Positions 1 to 5,829 of a stretch of DNA of 9,356 nt are shown one piece after another. Both the position numbers and the translations under genes were made by a program. The stretch is taken from positions 1 through 9,356 of the forward strand of contig CAZRJB010000020.1 of NCBI GenBank assembly GCA_964600435.1, given 5' to 3'. Within the stretch, counting starts at the first letter, position 1, and every line of letters starts with the position of its first letter. This DNA is from HGM11367 sp964600435. Its GTDB lineage: Bacteria > Bacillota > Clostridia > Christensenellales > UBA1242. The notes beneath the pieces were generated by a model. The model searched no databases. It was not told the DNA's origin and was given only the letters and a program-made list of their open reading frames with translations.

Positions 1-17
1 AACACTAGGCGCAGGTG

Positions 18-50
18 TAGAAAAAACGTCGCCCTTTTGCTCAGATTGCT
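18..50 (+). repeat. left terminal inverted repeat
   Basis: This is the left arm of the 33-bp perfect inverted repeat. It begins TAG, then A6, then CGTCGCCC. A near copy of its A6-CGTCGCCC part, lacking one T, recurs in the same orientation at 238-250, so the terminal sequence is present a third time inside the element. Confidence 0.85.
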
Positions 51-132
51 ACCGCGAGTCACAACACGTGCTTTTTGCTTGTTTTTTGCCAAAAGCAAAA
101 AAGCTGCGCTCTTAATCACGGTTGTTCCTTTT

Positions 133-159
133 CCCCAAAAAGAACAACTCTTTTTGGGG
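133..159. repeat. internal 11-bp perfect hairpin of the element
   Basis: CCCCAAAAAGA at 133-143 pairs perfectly with 149-159 around the 5-base loop ACAAC. A second imperfect hairpin at 70-104 pairs GCTTTTTGCTT with a copy carrying one extra T. Together they show the interior is built to fold rather than to encode protein. Confidence 0.7.
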
Positions 160-237
160 ACCCCATAACTCCAAAGAAACCACTTCGCACGAGAGTCCGT
201 GCTTCGAACAGAGTGAGAACGTTTGGCACGGAACAAG

Positions 238-300
238 AAAAAACGCGCCCATAAGCCGAATGATTGCACAAGCAATCTGAGCAAAAGGGCGACGTTTTTT
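238..300. terminator. bidirectional terminator-like hairpin at the 3' end of the DUF378 gene
   Basis: AAAAAACGCGCCC at 238-250 pairs with 287-300 through 13 base pairs with one bulged base, ending in six T on whichever strand is read. The loop holds a nested 6-bp hairpin (GATTGC/GCAATC around ACAA, 262-277). On the minus strand the stem starts directly after the DUF378 stop codon, so the element end probably works as that gene's terminator. The 36-nt loop is longer than usual, which lowers confidence. Confidence 0.5.
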
Positions 301-303
301 CTA
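271..303 (-). repeat. right terminal inverted repeat
   Basis: This is the right arm, the exact reverse complement of 18-50. Its last three bases (301-303), read on the minus strand, are the TAG stop codon of the adjacent DUF378 gene. Confidence 0.85.
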
Positions 304-585
304 ATTTAGAATATCGTTATTATCACTAGATGAATTTGTTTTTGTTTGAATATCTTCATAATATACTCTTTTACGTCTATCAACAACCCTAACCTTACCT
401 TTATATTTAAAAATCATAAAAACAAAATAAAACGTAGCCAAACCAATACATATATATATAAGTCTAGAAAAAATGCTTGCCTGAGTGCCAAAGAATCCAG
501 CAATAAAATCATATTGCAAAAATCCAATACTTGCCCAATTAAGTCCGCCAATAATTAAAATAATGATAGCTAATAAATTTAACAT
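301..585 (-). CDS. DUF378 family small membrane protein
   Basis: This is a 94-residue protein of unknown function. Residues 1-60 match what is known of the DUF378 (YuzA-like) family: a hydrophobic helix at about 2-22 containing the family's GGLNW motif (13-17), a short loop with YDFIAGFFG (25-33), and a second helix at about 38-60 containing SRLIYICIGLA. It should be an integral inner-membrane protein with two helices. The tail after residue 60 is basic (VRVVDRRKR) and then polar (Ser, Asn, Asp), longer than in many family members. The start is well supported by AAGGAGGTG at 588-596 just upstream. The TAG stop lies exactly on the boundary of the inverted-repeat element, so the present C-terminus may have been set by its insertion. 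The gene stands alone and diverges from greA. No clear promoter was recognised. Confidence 0.85.
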   Translation of the reverse strand: MLNLLAIIILIIGGLNWASIGFLQYDFIAGFFGTQASIFSRLIYICIGLATFYFVFMIFKYKGKVRVVDRRKRVYYEDIQTKTNSSSDNNDILN

Positions 586-700
586 GACACCTCCTTAAAT
601 AGATAAACAGATTAACCCAATTTGATTACACAAAAATCACTTTTTGTTAGTTTACCCAAAAAAAAGTTTTTTATAAAAACCGCATCTCTTGTTAAAATGC

Positions 701-729
701 TTGACAAAAAAAAATAATAGTGCTAACAT
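701..729 (+). promoter_or_regulatory. greA promoter (TTGACA-17-TAACAT)
   Basis: The -35 TTGACA is at 701-706 and the -10 TAACAT at 724-729 with a 17-bp spacer. A TG at 721-722 one base before the -10 gives an extended -10. The predicted start is near 736, leaving a leader of about 135 nt before greA. The downstream degV promoter P2 has the same -35, spacer, TG-n and TAACAT. Confidence 0.8.
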
Positions 730-736
730 CAACGCT

Positions 737-753
737 GTTTAATTTTTTTAAAC
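737..753 (+). other. 5'-terminal stem-loop of the greA leader
   Basis: GTTTAA at 737-742 pairs with TTAAAC at 748-753 around five T. It begins one base after the predicted transcription start. All pairs but one are A-T, so it is weak by itself. Similar +1 hairpins are seen at three other promoters in the window. Confidence 0.4.
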
Positions 754-804
754 GTGCATATTTTTTAAAAAATTATCATATATTAACATACGTTAAAACA
801 AAAC

Positions 805-829
805 TTGCGATTTATCGCAAACTTTTTTT
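805..829 (+). terminator. terminator-like hairpin inside the greA leader (possible attenuator)
   Basis: TTGCGA at 805-810 pairs with TCGCAA at 815-820 around TTTA, followed by AC and seven T (823-829). It sits about 40 nt before the greA start codon and about 70 nt after the predicted transcription start, so it could stop part of the transcripts and release a short leader RNA of about 90 nt. The stem has only six pairs, so efficiency is uncertain. E. coli greA is known to have a leader terminator producing short GraL RNAs; shared control is only an inference. Confidence 0.5.
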
Positions 830-870
830 AATTAATATGGCAGAATAAACTAACAATAAGGAGAATACTT

Positions 871-1341
871 ATGCAACCAGTATATTTAACAGAAGAAGGA
901 AAAAAACAATTAGAAGAAAAATTGAATTATTATAGAACTGTAAAACGTCCAGAAATAACAAAAAAAATTGGAATCGCTCGTGAATTTGGTGACTTGTCTG
1001 AAAATGCTGAATATGATAGTGCAAAAGAAGAGCAAGGCAAACTAGAAGCAGAAATTGCAGAAATGGAAACAAAGCTTAAAACCTGCATCATTATTGACAA
1101 GAGCAATATTGACACATCTAAAGTAAACATTGGATGCACTGTAAAAGCATATGACGAAGATTTTGATGAAGAAGTTGAATACACCATTATTGGCAGCACC
1201 GAAAGTGACCCTAGCAAAGGATTAATATCTAACGAATCTCCAGTTGGATGTGCGCTTCTTGGCAAAAAAGTTGGCGATTTGGTTACTGTTAAAACACCTG
1301 TTGGTGAATGTTCACTTAAAATTTTAGAAATCAGAGCATAG
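871..1341 (+). CDS. greA: transcription elongation factor GreA
   Basis: GreA enters the RNA polymerase secondary channel and stimulates cleavage of the 3' end of backtracked RNA, rescuing stalled complexes. The 156-residue length is normal. Residues 1-75 form the antiparallel coiled coil; its tip contains the signature AREFGDLSENAEYDSAKEE (36-54), with the two acidic residues that coordinate the catalytic Mg at Asp41 and Glu44. Residues about 80-156 are the FKBP-like C-terminal domain (IGCTVKAYDE, then SPVGCALLGKKVGD, then LKILEIRA). The start is fixed by AAGGAG at 858-863, 7 nt upstream, and the protein begins MQPVYLTEEG as in the family. It is monocistronic: promoter at 701, terminator at 1357. 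The acidic pair marks it as an active cleavage factor and not an inhibitory homologue such as Gfh1. Confidence 0.97.
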   Translation: MQPVYLTEEGKKQLEEKLNYYRTVKRPEITKKIGIAREFGDLSENAEYDSAKEEQGKLEAEIAEMETKLKTCIIIDKSNIDTSKVNIGCTVKAYDEDFDEEVEYTIIGSTESDPSKGLISNESPVGCALLGKKVGDLVTVKTPVGECSLKILEIRA

Positions 1342-1356
1342 TCAACCACATTTTAA

Positions 1357-1391
1357 AAAGCATTAGCATTTTTGTGCTAGTGCTTTTTTTT
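1357..1391 (+). terminator. greA intrinsic terminator
   Basis: AAAGCATTAGCA at 1357-1368 pairs with 1375-1386 (12 positions, one T-G wobble) around a 6-nt loop, followed by a run of eight T (1384-1391). It lies 16 nt after the greA stop. Confidence 0.9.
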
Positions 1392-1426
1392 GAGATAATA
1401 ACTATAACCTGTGTTTTTTCACCAAG

Positions 1427-1455
1427 CAAAAAGACTGCAAAGAAATTCTTTGCAG
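1427..1455 (-). terminator. intrinsic terminator of the glycosyltransferase gene
   Basis: CTGCAAAG at 1435-1442 pairs with CTTTGCAG at 1448-1455. Read on the minus strand the stem is followed by TCTTTTT (1428-1434). It lies about 42 nt beyond the stop codon at 1498 and faces the greA terminator in a convergent arrangement. Confidence 0.85.
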
Positions 1456-1497
1456 CCCCTTATATAAATCAGATAAAAATTTTAAAACACCTTAGTG

Positions 1498-2784
1498 TTA
1501 CTCACCCATTTCAAGTTCCTTTTGCGAAACGCTATGATCGTGTTCAATTGGGTCCCATTTAACTTTTTTAAATAATGCAACAATACCCGCAGGAACAGCA
1601 AGGAACATTGAAAATAATGGATATACAAAAATTGTAGAAATTTTTTGCCATTTTGTTGCTTTAATTTTTTTCCAGTTAACAATTGTTGCAAGCAGCCCAT
1701 CAACCAAAAGACCTAAATATGTTGTTAAAAGAGCAACAATCAATGGGGTCAAGAAATAGAATACGCTTGCAATAACATGATTATTAACCACATTTAATAT
1801 GTTGGAAATTAAACCAACAATTTGTGCAGCAATAAATGACAAACCGCAATATGCTCCTCTTGGGAAAAACCTAGAGAAATAATAGTCATAAAAATTAAAA
1901 TTATGAGTTTTTAAAAATTGAGAAAAATATGCACCATGAAACAACGAAAAGCCTATAACACCACCCCTTGACCAACGCAAACGTTGTTTCCAAGATTGTT
2001 TGAATGTTGTTGGTTGTTCATCAAAAAACTCTGCATCTTCACAATAACCAATTTTTACACCTTTTAAAGTGTTAAAAGCAGAAAATTCAAGGTCTTCCGA
2101 AATTGTAAAGTGCTCCCATCCTTCTTTAAAAGTTAAAACTTCTTTACTAAAATAAAACCCTGTGCCAGAAACAACTGTTCCAAGTTTTAGAGCCATTTTA
2201 GGTTTATGGCAAAAACTACATTCTCTCATAAAAATTAATGAAGAACATTTGCTTATCCAACTTGAGCCATAGTTTTTAGAATTTCTATAGCTTGTACAAA
2301 TTTGCACACCGCTATCCAAAGCCTTGTTCATTTCTTTTATGTAATTTTTTGTTAAAATATTGTCTGCATCAAAAACCAAAGTTGCATCTGGAACGTAGTC
2401 CGGAAAATCTTTTGCAATGTTTTTAAACAAAAAATTTAAAGCATAACCTTTTCCAATTTTTTCTTGATTAAACCTTTCATAAACAGTGCAATTATCAAAT
2501 GCTCTGCAAATTTCTGCAGTTTTGTCAGTACAATTGTCAGCACAAACAAAAATTTTGATTTTGTCTTGTGGATAGTCATTGTTTTTTATGCTTTCAATTA
2601 AATTGCCAATAACTTTTTCTTCATTCCTTCCGCAAATCACCACTGCAAAAGTATGGTTCTCGCTTGCTTCTTTATATTTATGTTTTTTTGAAAAAAGCCC
2701 AATAATAGTAAAAATAAGTTGATAAGAATAAATAATGGTAAAAATCAAACCTAAAACAAAAATTATTGCCTGAATAACTTCCAT
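1498..2784 (-). CDS. membrane-bound processive family 2 glycosyltransferase
   Basis: This 428-residue GT-A-fold glycosyltransferase of family GT2 belongs to the branch that includes cellulose, hyaluronan and poly-N-acetylglucosamine synthases. It should transfer sugars from a nucleotide-sugar donor at the cytoplasmic face of the membrane. Visible parts are an N-terminal membrane helix (about 5-31), the nucleotide-binding start FAVVICGRNEE (46-56), FVCADNCTDKT (79-89), the metal-binding DAD (139-141), the acceptor-side SED (229-231) and QRLRW (267-271), the QxxRW motif of processive enzymes. At least two hydrophobic stretches follow (about 312-332 and 336-368), with another near 383-405. The tail is short and charged. 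The start has AAGGGG at 2789-2794. The gene has its own promoter and terminator, with no export or modification genes beside it, so the polymer or glycolipid made cannot be named. Confidence 0.88.
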   Translation of the reverse strand: MEVIQAIIFVLGLIFTIIYSYQLIFTIIGLFSKKHKYKEASENHTFAVVICGRNEEKVIGNLIESIKNNDYPQDKIKIFVCADNCTDKTAEICRAFDNCTVYERFNQEKIGKGYALNFLFKNIAKDFPDYVPDATLVFDADNILTKNYIKEMNKALDSGVQICTSYRNSKNYGSSWISKCSSLIFMRECSFCHKPKMALKLGTVVSGTGFYFSKEVLTFKEGWEHFTISEDLEFSAFNTLKGVKIGYCEDAEFFDEQPTTFKQSWKQRLRWSRGGVIGFSLFHGAYFSQFLKTHNFNFYDYYFSRFFPRGAYCGLSFIAAQIVGLISNILNVVNNHVIASVFYFLTPLIVALLTTYLGLLVDGLLATIVNWKKIKATKWQKISTIFVYPLFSMFLAVPAGIVALFKKVKWDPIEHDHSVSQKELEMGE

Positions 2785-2797
2785 AAGACCCCTTCTT

Positions 2798-2811
2798 CAA
2801 TACGTATATTG
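2798..2811 (-). other. 5'-terminal stem-loop of the glycosyltransferase transcript
   Basis: On the minus strand CAATA (2811-2807) pairs with TATTG (2802-2798) around TACG, a 5-bp stem. The predicted transcription start is near 2809, so the stem coincides with the 5' end, directly before the ribosome binding site. Confidence 0.35.
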
Positions 2812-2815
2812 TTTT

Positions 2816-2844
2816 ATTGTAGTTGATTAAACCTTGTTTGTCAA
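2816..2844 (-). promoter_or_regulatory. promoter of the glycosyltransferase gene (TTGACA-17-TACAAT)
   Basis: On the minus strand the -35 TTGACA is at 2844-2839 and the -10 TACAAT at 2821-2816, with a 17-bp spacer. Predicted start near 2809 gives a leader of about 24 nt, just enough for the ribosome binding site. Confidence 0.85.
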
Positions 2845-2896
2845 TAACTTAATCAAGTGTTTGTGAAAATCATCCTTTTTAAAATGCAAGCAACAA

Positions 2897-2921
2897 CAAA
2901 AAATGCAAGCAAAAGCCTGCA
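2897..2921 (-). terminator. terminator of the rpmH-rnpA-yidD-yidC-jag operon
   Basis: On the minus strand TGCAGGC (2921-2915), loop TTTT, GCTTGCA (2910-2904) form a 7-bp stem with one G-T wobble, followed by six T (2903-2898). It is 30 nt past the jag stop. The distal arm and part of its flank are repeated at 2881-2893. Confidence 0.8.
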
Positions 2922-2950
2922 ATTTTGTTAAATTTTATTAAAAATATTGA

Positions 2951-3697
2951 TTATTTTTTGTTTTTTGGTGCAATTGTAAGATATCTATATGGTTCTTCAC
3001 CACTTGAAAAAGTTTCCACAAATTTATCTTCAGCAAGAGCCGAATGAATTATTCTTCTTTCGTTTGCTGTCATTGGTTCCAATTTTACTGCATGATTTGT
3101 TTTTGCAACTTTGCGTGCCATTCTGTTTGCAAGAGCAATTAAAGTGTCTTCTCGTTTTGCACGATAGTTGTCGCAATCAACTCTAACCTTTTTTGAGTGA
3201 CGATTGTTTTTGCCAACATAAACATTGGTTAAATATTGAATTGCATTCAAGCCTTCACCCCTAAAACCAATAATGTCTGATGCGCCAACCAAATTCAAAA
3301 AAACCTCTTCTTTATTTTCTTGACTGATTATGTCACAAGAATAACCTGCAACATTCAACAACCCAGAAACAAATTTTTTTGCTTTATCAACATCTTCAAT
3401 TTTGCCTTCTTCGGTTTTTGTTGAAACAATATGGTCAACGGGTTCTTCCACGTCTTCTTCAGCAGAAATTTTTTCATCCACCTGAGACAAAACTTCTTCG
3501 ATATTTTTTAAAGATTCTCTTTTTTCATATTTTTCAATTGCATCTTCAGAAATAGAAACAATCACCTTTGCTTTTTTAAAAAAGCCACCTTCTTCAAGAA
3601 TTTTTATATCAACATCTTCTCTGGATGCTTTTAATTCTAAAAGAGCATTGTTGATTGCTTGTTCTATGTTTTTTCCTACACCTTCACAAGATAACAT
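2951..3697 (-). CDS. jag: RNA-binding protein Jag/KhpB (SpoIIIJ-associated)
   Basis: Jag (also called KhpB or EloR) is a cytoplasmic RNA-binding protein linked in other Firmicutes to control of cell elongation and usually encoded just after yidC. The 248 residues show the family's three parts. The Jag-N domain (about 5-48) has GKNIEQAINNALLEL and GGFFKKAKV. An acidic linker (about 50-100) is rich in Glu and Asp. The KH domain (about 103-165) has the RNA-contacting GxxG loop GFRG at 144-147 within IIGFRGEGLNAIQYL. The R3H domain (about 180-245) has the R-x3-H motif at Arg214/His218 in ANERRIIHSAL, then FSSGEEPYRYLTIAP. The start has AAGGGG at 3706-3711, 8 nt upstream. It is the last operon gene, 23 nt after yidC. 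Its usual downstream neighbours mnmE and mnmG are replaced by a terminator. Confidence 0.95.
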   Translation of the reverse strand: MLSCEGVGKNIEQAINNALLELKASREDVDIKILEEGGFFKKAKVIVSISEDAIEKYEKRESLKNIEEVLSQVDEKISAEEDVEEPVDHIVSTKTEEGKIEDVDKAKKFVSGLLNVAGYSCDIISQENKEEVFLNLVGASDIIGFRGEGLNAIQYLTNVYVGKNNRHSKKVRVDCDNYRAKREDTLIALANRMARKVAKTNHAVKLEPMTANERRIIHSALAEDKFVETFSSGEEPYRYLTIAPKNKK

Positions 3698-3720
3698 ATT
3701 TTCATCCCCTTTTTCTTAAA

Positions 3721-4797
3721 TTACTTTTTCTTTTTCCACTGAACTCTTAGCAATTTGTTTAAGAGCGGAGTTGTTGCTGTTGAGAACAACTGTCCGGTTA
3801 TAATATATATAGAAAAGATAGAGTTGTAACTTAAGGTAAATATTAACATAATAATTGGAAAAATAACCATCATTGCCTTGTTTGAAGATTGCTGTGCTTT
3901 TGCAGAATCGCTACCTTTTGCTTGCTGAGTGTAATAGTTATCTTTCTTATTTTTGTTTTTTGTAAGCAAATATTGAGATAAAAATGTTGTTACGGCAGCA
4001 AGAATTGCCAAAATAAAATAACCATTAACACCTTGAGTGCTTTCCAAATTGCCCATAACAGCATCGTATGCAGTTTTGGCTTTTTCTTTTTGTTCAGTGT
4101 TTTCTGCATCAAAAGTTAAATTTGCAGTTTTTGCATATGATTCAAAATCAGGAATTGCTCTTGCAAAAGGCGAATCTGCAATCCAAACATTTTTAATCCA
4201 TAAAAAACTCTCTTTAACTTCTTGATATTTTTCTTCCACATTTTGGTTGGCGATTGAAATTTTTGTTTCGTCACCACTTTGCGAAATTTCAATAATATAA
4301 TTTTGAATTTGCTCTGATGTTAGCTGATTAATTTCTTCAGACGTAAGTGTGTCTGAAACATGATTGCTTATGTATGCCATTTGCAATTGTTCATATTGGT
4401 CGGTGATTTTGTAAGCAGCCATTTTGTTTAACCCAGAGAACAATGTAAAAAACACAACCGTGCTTAAAATTAAAACACCAAGCATTGGCAAGCAAGACCC
4501 AAGCGGATTAAACCCTTCTTTTTGATACAACTCGCCCAACTTTTGATTTTGAATTGTTTTGTCAGGATATTTTCTTTGAATTTCTGCCATTTTTGGTTGA
4601 AGTTTTTCTTGAACTTCTGTCATTTTTAAACTTGAACGCCTGTTAATGTAGTCAAGTGGAAGCATTATTACTTTAATGCAAATTGTAAGCAGAATAATAA
4701 CAAGAGCATAGTTTCTGATTTTTCCATTAAATGCAAAAATAATTTTTTCCCAAAGTCCATTTGGTGCTGTTGCTAGCAAGTTTGCTAAATAAGCCAT
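3721..4797 (-). CDS. yidC: membrane protein insertase YidC/Oxa1 family (SpoIIIJ-like)
   Basis: YidC inserts and folds inner-membrane proteins, alone or with the Sec translocon. Visible are a membrane-approaching helix (about 12-25), first transmembrane helix (29-48), the cytoplasmic coiled hairpin (about 55-95, LKMTEVQEKLQPKMAEIQRK), second helix (about 100-122, FNPLGSCLPMLGVLI), third helix (258-278) and the final hydrophobic pair (308-348). Arg53 or Arg54 in INRRSSLKM occupies the place of the conserved groove arginine. Two features are unusual against Bacillus SpoIIIJ (about 260 residues): no N-terminal lipoprotein signal with a lipobox Cys, and a long polar loop (about 125-257) between helices 2 and 3. 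The family FLW motif lies in this loop (198-200). The C-terminus is basic (KKKK). The start overlaps the end of yidD by 13 nt and has AAAGGAGA at 4804-4811, suggesting translational coupling. Confidence 0.95.
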   Translation of the reverse strand: MAYLANLLATAPNGLWEKIIFAFNGKIRNYALVIILLTICIKVIMLPLDYINRRSSLKMTEVQEKLQPKMAEIQRKYPDKTIQNQKLGELYQKEGFNPLGSCLPMLGVLILSTVVFFTLFSGLNKMAAYKITDQYEQLQMAYISNHVSDTLTSEEINQLTSEQIQNYIIEISQSGDETKISIANQNVEEKYQEVKESFLWIKNVWIADSPFARAIPDFESYAKTANLTFDAENTEQKEKAKTAYDAVMGNLESTQGVNGYFILAILAAVTTFLSQYLLTKNKNKKDNYYTQQAKGSDSAKAQQSSNKAMMVIFPIIMLIFTLSYNSIFSIYIITGQLFSTATTPLLNKLLRVQWKKKK

Positions 4798-5060
4798 TTA
4801 ATATCTCCTTTAATATTTGCTGGCAGTGGGTCAAACCCACAAGCCGATTTAGGATTGCACCTTAAAATTCTTTTAATTGCCAAAACCACACCCTTAAACG
4901 GACCAAACTCTTTTATTGCTTGCACTGCATATGTGGAACATGTTGGATAAAACCTGCAAGTGTTTGGAATTAAGGGAGATATGCACAATTTATACACATA
5001 AATTAGAAATAAAAAAACAATTTTAAACGGAAACTCAACAATCTTTTTTAGCATCTTCAT
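4785..5060 (-). CDS. yidD: membrane protein insertion efficiency factor YidD
   Basis: YidD is a small membrane-associated protein that aids YidC-dependent insertion; its biochemical role is poorly defined. The 91 residues contain an amphipathic or hydrophobic N-terminus (about 8-30) and the hallmark YKLCISPLIPNTCRFYPTCS (23-42), then YAVQAIKEFGPFKG and RILRCNPKSACGFDPLP. The conserved cysteines Cys26, Cys35, Cys41 and Cys68 are present, with an extra Cys74 where relatives often have Gly. The gene overlaps rnpA by 26 nt and yidC by 13 nt, a tightly packed arrangement. The second Met (codon 3) is an alternative start; AGGG about 8 nt before the first ATG slightly favours the longer form. Confidence 0.95.
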   Translation of the reverse strand: MKMLKKIVEFPFKIVFLFLIYVYKLCISPLIPNTCRFYPTCSTYAVQAIKEFGPFKGVVLAIKRILRCNPKSACGFDPLPANIKGDIKWLI

Positions 5061-5394
5061 TTAAAAGCCCTGCTTTTTTAATTATTGCAAGCATGTTTTG
5101 TTTTATTTCTAAATAGTTCTTGTTTGCAAGGTTTGGTTTTGCAACAAAAATATAGTTATAGCGCCTGTCTGCCAAAGGCAAAATGGAAGAAAACGTTTCT
5201 CTCATTCTTCGTTTAACCTTGTTTCTAACAACCGCTTTGCCAACCTTGTTGCTAACCGAAAAGCCAACCTTGAAAGGTTTAACTTTTGCCTTTATAAACA
5301 CAAGTGACATATCACCCATGCTAACGTTTTGACCTTTTTTATATATATAGTTAAAGTGCTTGTTTTTTTTGAGGCGATTTCCCCTTTTTAACAT
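5035..5394 (-). CDS. rnpA: ribonuclease P protein component
   Basis: RnpA is the protein subunit of RNase P; it binds the catalytic RNA and the 5' leader of precursor tRNA. The 119-residue length is typical. Characteristic segments are the N-terminal LKRGNRLKKNKHFNYIYKKG (2-21) and the RNR signature within VGKAVVRNKVKRRMRE, the conserved basic helix that contacts RNA. The start has GAGGTG at 5399-5404 and begins 18 nt after rpmH. The last codons overlap the start of yidD. Its TGA stop shows that TGA is not read as Trp in this organism. Confidence 0.96.
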   Translation of the reverse strand: MLKRGNRLKKNKHFNYIYKKGQNVSMGDMSLVFIKAKVKPFKVGFSVSNKVGKAVVRNKVKRRMRETFSSILPLADRRYNYIFVAKPNLANKNYLEIKQNMLAIIKKAGLLNEDAKKDC

Positions 5395-5412
5395 TTTACA
5401 CCTCTTTTTTTG

Positions 5413-5547
5413 TTATGCAGATAATTTTTTTCTGCCTCTGTTTCTACGTCTTTTAATAACATTTCTGCCAGATTTTGTGCTCATTCTTTGACGGAAACCG
5501 TGAACTTTACTTCTTTGTTTTTTCTTTGGTTGATAAGTTCTTTTCAT
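5413..5547 (-). CDS. rpmH: 50S ribosomal protein L34
   Basis: This 44-residue, very basic protein of the large ribosomal subunit was read directly from the minus strand. It begins MKRTYQPKKKQRSKVHGFRQ and continues with RMSTKSGRNVIKRRRNRGRK, which is the complete L34 family pattern at the normal length; the protein ends KLSA followed by TAA (5413-5415). AGGAGG at 5556-5561 lies 8 nt before the ATG. It is the first gene of the rpmH-rnpA-yidD-yidC-jag operon. Confidence 0.97.
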   Translation of the reverse strand: MKRTYQPKKKQRSKVHGFRQRMSTKSGRNVIKRRRNRGRKKLSA

Positions 5548-5629
5548 GATAAATTCCTCCTACTAAATTTTCGCTTATTTTGGCGATTACGACTAAAAAA
5601 CGACTATTAAAGCCATCATAAACCATTCA

Positions 5630-5658
5630 AGTATACAAATTAAAAACAACTTTGTCAA
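5630..5658 (-). promoter_or_regulatory. rpmH operon promoter (TTGACA-17-TATACT)
   Basis: On the minus strand the -35 TTGACA is at 5658-5653 and the -10 TATACT at 5635-5630 with an exact 17-bp spacer, the strongest-looking promoter for the operon. The predicted start near 5623 gives a leader of about 75 nt. The leader contains a direct repeat TAGTCGT (twice in 5589-5609) and no obvious terminator. Confidence 0.88.
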
Positions 5659-5796
5659 GAAAAAGACATAAACCAAAACAAAAACAACAAATCCGTTTTT
5701 AAAAATATTGTATTTTTTTATAACTCAAAACTTTTAACCACCAATCAAATTTAAATTGTTTAATCTGCCATTTATGTTTGCAATTTTTTTAGAAAA

Positions 5797-5829
5797 TATA
5801 ATACAATGAATATGAAAGGAAAAAAATTT
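5797..5829 (+). promoter_or_regulatory. -10 element and ribosome binding site of the HEPN-CBS gene
   Basis: A perfect TATAAT lies at 5797-5802, but no good -35 at 16-18 bp was found. The predicted start near 5809 is downstream of the first in-frame ATG (5806), which would not be in the mRNA. AAAGGA at 5815-5820, 9 nt before the ATG at 5830, therefore marks 5830 as the start. Confidence 0.65.

Larger units (their letters stand above)
18..303. mobile_element. MITE-like element with 33-bp perfect terminal inverted repeats
   Basis: Positions 18-50 are the exact reverse complement of 271-303, giving 33 paired bases without mismatch; pairing fails on both sides (17/304 and 51/270). The 220-bp interior has no convincing ORF and is visibly richer in G and C than the flanks. 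It contains further hairpins, including an 11-bp perfect stem at 133-143/149-159. The outermost bases are TAG on the left and CTA on the right, so the element proper may be 20-301 flanked by a duplicated TA, the target pattern of IS630/Tc1-mariner-type transposons and their MITEs. No transposase is present, so it would be non-autonomous. Alternatives are a structured RNA or a chromosomal palindromic repeat. The inverted repeat is directly visible; the MITE identity is inferred. Confidence 0.6.

Noticed and set aside
1..300. CRISPR array, tRNA or known ncRNA in the GC-richer left end
   Set aside because: There are no regularly spaced direct repeats and no cloverleaf; the terminal inverted repeats fit a MITE-like element better. 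A structured RNA remains possible but cannot be shown by eye.
346..558. 70-codon open frame opposite the DUF378 gene
   Set aside because: It is antisense to a gene with a family match and a strong ribosome binding site, and shows no recognisable features.
837..848. Three-codon upstream ORF in the greA leader
   Set aside because: ATG GCA GAA TAA is present after the leader hairpin, but there is no ribosome binding site before it and such short frames are common by chance.
930..1349. 139-codon open frame opposite greA
   Set aside because: It mirrors a clearly conserved gene, has no family resemblance and no ribosome binding site; it is a shadow of greA.
5035..5037. Mycoplasma-type code with TGA as Trp, suggested by the high AT content
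   Set aside because: rnpA ends at TGA at the normal protein length and Trp codons in the genes are TGG.
5548..5829. Replication origin between rpmH and the divergent gene
   Set aside because: The gene order and divergence invite this, but no TTATCCACA box or cluster of close variants was found here; only single one-mismatch forms occur, such as at 5829-5837, and inside genes at 6328-6336 and 7004-7012. dnaA is absent.
5806..5829. Start of the HEPN-CBS protein at ATG 5806
   Set aside because: The TATAAT at 5797-5802 puts the mRNA start near 5809, and AAAGGA at 5815-5820 points to the ATG at 5830.
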